Shown here: positions 63,064-64,000 of the stretch, piece after piece | Position numbering within the stretch: the first letter of the stretch is position 1 | Layout: each line of letters begins with the position of its first letter | NCBI RefSeq assembly: GCF_051903075.1 | Contig: NZ_CP182422.1 | Location: forward strand, 3,596,001 to 3,660,000 | Origin: Embleya sp051903075 | Lineage (GTDB): Bacteria; Actinomycetota; Actinomycetes; Streptomycetales; Streptomycetaceae | Length of the DNA: 64,000 nt | Direction of reading: 5' to 3' | The notes under the pieces: model-generated | What the model was told of the DNA's origin: nothing | Databases searched by the model: none | The model's input: the letters and a program-made list of their open reading frames with translations, nothing else | Program-made: the position numbers and the translations under genes

Positions 63064-64000
63064 CTACCCGTGCCGGGCGGGTCCGACGCCGCGGAAGCCG
63101 GCGCGGTAGTCCCTGGGGGCCACGCCGAGTCGGCGGGTGAAGTGTTGGCGCAGGGTCAGGGGGGAGCCGAAGCCGCAGTGGCGGGCGATGGCGGCGATCG
63201 AGAGGTCGCCGATCTCCAGGAGGCGCTGGGCGGCCAGGACGCGCTGGGTGCACAACCATTGCAGGGGCGAGGTGCCGGTGCCGCGGACGAAGTGGCGGGC
63301 GAAACTGCGTTCGGACATCCCGGCCAGCGCGGCGAGTTCGGTCACCGTCCAGGGGTGGCCCAGGTCGTCGAGCACCCGCCCGCGCAGCCGGTCGAGCGCG
63401 TCGCCCGGGTCGGCGGGGGCGGCCGGCACCGGGTTGTCGATGAACTGGGCCTGGCCGCCGGAGCGAAACGGCGCGGTCACCATCGTGCGGGCGATCTCGG
63501 CGGCGGCGGCCGCGCCGTGGTCGAGGCGGACCAGGTGCAGGCACAGGTCGATGCCGGCCGCGGAGCCGGCCGAGGTCCAGATCGAACCGTCACCGACGAA
63601 CAGCACGTTGGCGTCCACCTCGACGTCCGGGTGGCGTCGGGCCAGCTCCTCGGTGTCCATCCAGTGCGCCGTCGCCCGTCGCCCGTCGAGGAGGCCGGCG
63701 GCGGCCAGGACGAAGGCGCCCGAGCACAGGGAGGCGATGGTGGCGCCGCGGGCGTGCGCGGCGCGCAGGGCGGCCAGGACCTCCTCGGGGAATCTTTCGC
63801 GGCGTGGCGCGGTCCGGTGTTCGTTGCCCGGGACGACGACGAGGTCGCAGTCGGCCAGGCCGTCGAGGTCGTGATCGGGGACGCAGACCACTCCCGCGCC
63901 CAGTTCCACCCCTGCCCGCCCCGGGCCGCACACGCGCACCTCGAACGGCGGCACGCCCCGGTCGGTGCGGTCGATGCCCCAGACCTCGAAGGCCACCGCG
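63064..64000 (-). CDS. GlxA-type AraC family regulator (DJ-1/PfpI + HTH), N terminus cut
   Basis: The frame is open to the right edge, and an in-frame GTG at 63996 encodes the middle of a typical N terminus (AFEVWGIDR), so the true start lies outside the window. The DJ-1/PfpI-like domain contains ASLCSGAFVLAAAGLLDGRRATAHW (nucleophile-elbow Cys) and TSAGSAAGIDLCLHLVR. The C-terminal AraC domain has two HTH units: TVTELAALAGMSERSFARHFVRGTGTSPLQWLCTQRV and IAAIARHCGFGSPLTLRQHFTRRLG. Members control arginine-deiminase, quaternary amine or stress genes; the target here is unknown. Confidence 0.85.
   Translation of the reverse strand, partial: AVAFEVWGIDRTDRGVPPFEVRVCGPGRAGVELGAGVVCVPDHDLDGLADCDLVVVPGNEHRTAPRRERFPEEVLAALRAAHARGATIASLCSGAFVLAAAGLLDGRRATAHWMDTEELARRHPDVEVDANVLFVGDGSIWTSAGSAAGIDLCLHLVRLDHGAAAAAEIARTMVTAPFRSGGQAQFIDNPVPAAPADPGDALDRLRGRVLDDLGHPWTVTELAALAGMSERSFARHFVRGTGTSPLQWLCTQRVLAAQRLLEIGDLSIAAIARHCGFGSPLTLRQHFTRRLGVAPRDYRAGFRGVGPARHG

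Overview
The window is GC-rich, with GTG/TTG starts and many 4-base stop/start overlaps. It carries an rRNA operon without spacer tRNAs and gene families typical of Streptomycetaceae: a SigB/F/G-type sigma factor, a DUF397/HATPase pair, an Rpf-like transglycosylase, tadA with its partner, upp and an F420-dependent oxidoreductase. It looks like a chromosomal segment of a Streptomyces-, Kitasatospora- or Embleya-like actinomycete. No species can be named from sequence reading alone.

Left end (1-3.7 kb): the tail of an AAA ATPase, a HerA-like DUF853 ATPase, a small conserved protein and a membrane-anchored LytR_C protein.

Integrated element (about 3.75-17.12 kb): a 13.3-kb actinomycete integrative and conjugative element (AICE) sits in a tRNA-Ser(CGA) gene. 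It is bounded by 62-bp direct repeats at 3750-3811 and 17059-17120. From left to right it has a low-GC HEPN-like cargo gene; a leftward GntR/PP2C/Nudix operon behind two mirror-image operators; a leader with a 17-nt rRNA-leader motif; a membrane/spread operon; traB with a CTAG-rich candidate clt; a prim-pol plus DUF3631 replication module; an iteron cluster with ten copies of one 9-mer; xis; and int. Paired TGAGACC repeats near both ends are candidate integrase arm sites.

Centre (17.1-25.7 kb): tRNA-Ser, tadA and partner, upp, small membrane proteins, a PH-domain protein, a SigB/F/G-type sigma factor, a secreted tyrosine phosphatase and a PP2C-like protein with a long disordered N terminus.

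rRNA operon (25.6-31.6 kb, minus strand): 16S-23S-5S, with a leader and repeated extended -10 boxes upstream and a strong terminator downstream.

Phosphonate region (33.6-40.3 kb, minus): a 2-aminoethylphosphonate-type ABC importer, a phosphonatase-like HAD hydrolase, an FAD oxidoreductase and a UTRA-type GntR regulator. No phnW-type transaminase is present. The gene upstream of the regulator encodes an HpnB-like glycosyltransferase.

Right part (41.6-64 kb): an F420-dependent oxidoreductase with two small dimeric-barrel proteins; a DUF397/HATPase pair; an SbcCD-like nuclease/ATPase pair; tRNA-Val(CAC); an Rpf-like transglycosylase; a GNAT acetyltransferase; a GT87-PAP2 fusion; a DUF2156 membrane protein; a WGR/beta-propeller protein; an MBL-fold hydrolase; a universal stress protein coupled to an APC permease; and a truncated GlxA-type regulator.
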